Assembly (NCBI GenBank): GCA_012845835.1
Contig: JABAKD010000016.1
Coordinates: 11,126,507 to 11,190,506 of the forward strand
Reading direction: 5' to 3'
Length of the DNA stretch: 64,000 nt
From: Undaria pinnatifida
Lineage: Eukaryota; Sar; Phaeophyceae; Laminariales; Alariaceae
The position numbers were made by a program, and so were the translations under genes. The notes under the pieces were generated by a model. The model was not told where the DNA came from and made no database searches. It worked only from the letters and a program-made list of their open reading frames with translations. Each line of letters begins with the position of its first letter. Positions within the stretch are counted from its first letter, which is position 1. Shown piece by piece: positions 63,540-64,000 of the stretch.

Positions 63540-63975
63540 CAATCATGCGAAGAACACGCGGATCTGTCCTACACGCGTCATGCCATACTCTGCCGCTGTC
63601 TCTACCGGTACGTCGATCCATGGCCGCGTGTTTCGCTAGATACTTTGATGCCAAGCGGACGGCAACGGGTCGAGGTGCTGATGGATGCACTGGTAGAGTA
63701 TGACGTAGAGCCATGAAGGACTGATCCGTGTGGTCCTCGTATGGTTTTGGACGGCGAAGTAAAACTGATTTGTTGTTGTTGGCCGTTCACAACCATGTGA
63801 AGAACGCGCGGTTTTGCTCTATACTGCTCCATGCCGTGCTCTAGCGCTGTCTCACCCGTATTTGTAGCTACCTTGCAGTCCAAAACCACGCAAGGAACAC
63901 ATCGATCTGTCCTACAATGCTCCATGTCGTGCTCCGCCGCTTTCCAACACATATCTCGATCCACTGCCGCCTGTT
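63540..63975 (-). repeat. ~93 bp repeat units at the right edge
   Basis: Three units (about 63537-63630, 63788-63880 and 63881-63973) share CATG.GAAGAACACGCGG, CTGTCCTACA and CATGCCGTGCTC.GCCGCT. Two are in tandem. The period is a multiple of three, and the minus-strand frame stays open through the last two (a 31-residue repeat with RVLHMVV and similar). The function is unknown, and the array continues out of the window. Confidence 0.6.
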
Positions 63976-64000
63976 TTGTTTTATACTGCAATGCAAAGCG

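Overview
The window is nuclear DNA of a eukaryote with sparse, intron-rich genes in a repeat-saturated background. Four observations suggest a photosynthetic stramenopile such as a brown alga: an ER chaperone ending in DDEL (the retention form known from diatoms), a possible signal peptide with Phe at the cleavage site (the heterokont plastid-targeting pattern), kilobase introns with GT-AG borders, and many simple-sequence arrays. The lineage is an inference; no species is claimed.

Layout. 1-760 holds copies of an approximately 110 bp dispersed repeat. 970-3640 is a decayed multi-exon gene joining a 3'-5' exonuclease-like domain to a mobile-element-like region, with in-frame stops. 5459-5831 may be a short plastid-targeted gene. 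6539-8982 is a three-exon, Cys-rich unknown gene whose second intron carries four 112 bp units, each followed by a long TG run. 9060-14150 is an intact Helitron Rep/helicase ORF with a C-terminal OTU protease domain, followed by subterminal repeats. 15328-16352 is a pogo-like element with TA target duplications, next to a paralogous copy of its target. 20197-21515 is a hAT-type non-autonomous element with 16 bp inverted ends and an 8 bp target duplication. 23530-24545 is a compound microsatellite of about 1 kb. 24955-29142 is a three-exon thioredoxin-like gene with SINE-like copies in its introns and a decayed duplicate of its last exon.

32261-48541, minus strand, is a complete 11-exon BiP-type HSP70 gene. 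All splice phases agree, and the introns are packed with dispersed repeats. Several decayed copies of its last exon lie in tandem just beyond its 3' end. 52350-56578, minus strand, is a four-exon (5'-incomplete) conserved-looking gene. The right edge, 62590-63400, minus strand, is a frameshifted Ty1/copia pol remnant.

The host genes do not form an operon or an evident pathway. BiP (ER folding) and the thioredoxin-like protein (redox) could both serve protein folding, but nothing here links them. The dominant theme is repeat expansion. Several repeats were built out of host exons, and one short repeat family keeps a recognisable peptide reading in many copies.
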